The notes beneath the pieces are model-generated. The model did not search any database, was not told the DNA's origin, and worked only from the letters and a program-made list of their open reading frames with translations. Below, one piece after another: positions 30,661 through 30,796 of a stretch of 30,796 nucleotides of DNA. How positions within the stretch are numbered: position 1 is the stretch's first letter; every line of letters starts with the position of its first letter. A program made the position numbers and the translations under genes. Source of the DNA: JBBQZO01 sp038207625 (GTDB taxonomy: Bacteria > Pseudomonadota > Gammaproteobacteria > Burkholderiales > Burkholderiaceae_D); contig JBBQZO010000049.1 of the NCBI GenBank assembly GCA_038207625.1, positions 1-30,796 on the forward strand, in the 5' to 3' direction.

Positions 30661-30796
30661 TTCTCAAAGACCAAGTGCAACACCTTCTCCTGTAAGGTGC
30701 CGCCATGGCGAAAATTTACAAGCATTTGACTACCCAGGAGCGCGCCGTCGTCATGACGATGCGCGCCGACCTGTGCTCCATCCGTTCCATTGCTAA
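30660..30796 (+). mobile_element. IS30-family insertion sequence, left end and transposase start (cut by window edge)
   Basis: The segment includes a transposase start at 30705. The 5' flank TTCTCAAAGACCAAGTGCAA (30661-30680) lies where the terminal inverted repeat is expected. The right end and any target-site duplication lie outside the window, so the exact left boundary is not known. Confidence 0.55.
30705..30796 (+). CDS. IS30 family transposase (N-terminal 30 residues only)
   Basis: Thirty codons are visible: MAKIYKHLTTQERAVVMTMR, then ADLCSIRSIA. The YxHLTxxER start and the following helix-turn-helix (xxxADLCSIRSIA, as in LLAxGxSxREIA) are characteristic of the HTH_38 domain of IS30-family transposases, which binds the terminal repeats. 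An AAGG box lies about 8 nt upstream. The DDE catalytic core would be downstream of the window. The element seems inserted into the small membrane-protein gene beginning at 30500. Confidence 0.75.
   Translation, partial: MAKIYKHLTTQERAVVMTMRADLCSIRSIA

Noticed and set aside
1..30796. tRNA, rRNA or CRISPR loci
   Set aside because: No cloverleaf with conserved TTCRA arm, no rRNA signature and no regularly spaced repeats were seen on either strand.

Overview
This is a high-GC chromosomal segment, most likely from a betaproteobacterium of the Oxalobacteraceae (Massilia/Duganella/Telluria type). That placement is an inference. It rests on codon use, a BPSS1780-family membrane protein next to a type II thrB and a DUF2782 gene, a PEP-CTERM exported protein, an RcnB-family protein, and a PolA whose key residues keep E. 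coli numbering. I saw no rRNA, tRNA or CRISPR array.

Layout. 1-859 is the 3' part of a glutathione-dependent formaldehyde dehydrogenase gene (frmA), closed by a strong hairpin. 1100-3419 is an M56 (BlaR1-like) sensor-protease unit. Its expected BlaI-type repressor seems reduced to a 37-codon ORF behind a promoter overlapped by a dyad. 3542-5122 is a secreted alpha/beta hydrolase with a TPR-like tail. 5208-5504 (minus) is a membrane-anchored L7/L12 C-terminal-like protein. 5852-6538 (minus) is a PEP-CTERM protein. 6751-6942 may be a remnant of an O-methyltransferase gene. 6891-10106 holds a polytopic membrane protein translationally coupled to a cupredoxin-like protein, divergent from a YncE-like beta-propeller. 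10337-11260 encodes an unusual protein with a possible Cys/His deamidase-like N-terminus and a CFI-box-like C-terminus.

Housekeeping genes follow: uvrD (11328-13649), converging on DUF2782-thrB-BPSS1780 (minus, 13651-15890). From 16192 to 24590 there is a block of mostly exported accessory functions: a Tat-type amidase-signature enzyme, a DUF1566 lipoprotein, a DCC-family (DUF393) protein overlapping a DUF4166 gene, a small secreted-repeat protein, a PHB-depolymerase-like esterase, and an alkaline phosphatase of the PafA type. The phosphatase is preceded by a near-canonical Pho box. The block ends at a 17-bp degenerate tandem array that runs into a near-perfect palindrome, just before polA (25060-27846). 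Beyond polA are a secreted trypsin-like protease (minus), an RcnB-like protein (minus), and a small membrane-protein gene that appears frameshifted and cut by an IS30-family element running off the right edge.

The most useful leads are the phosphatase Pho box, the deamidase-like/CFI-box protein, the array-palindrome element upstream of polA, the membrane protein/cupredoxin/beta-propeller locus, and the repressor-less M56 sensor. Start sites, domain names and family assignments were read by eye; no database search was run.
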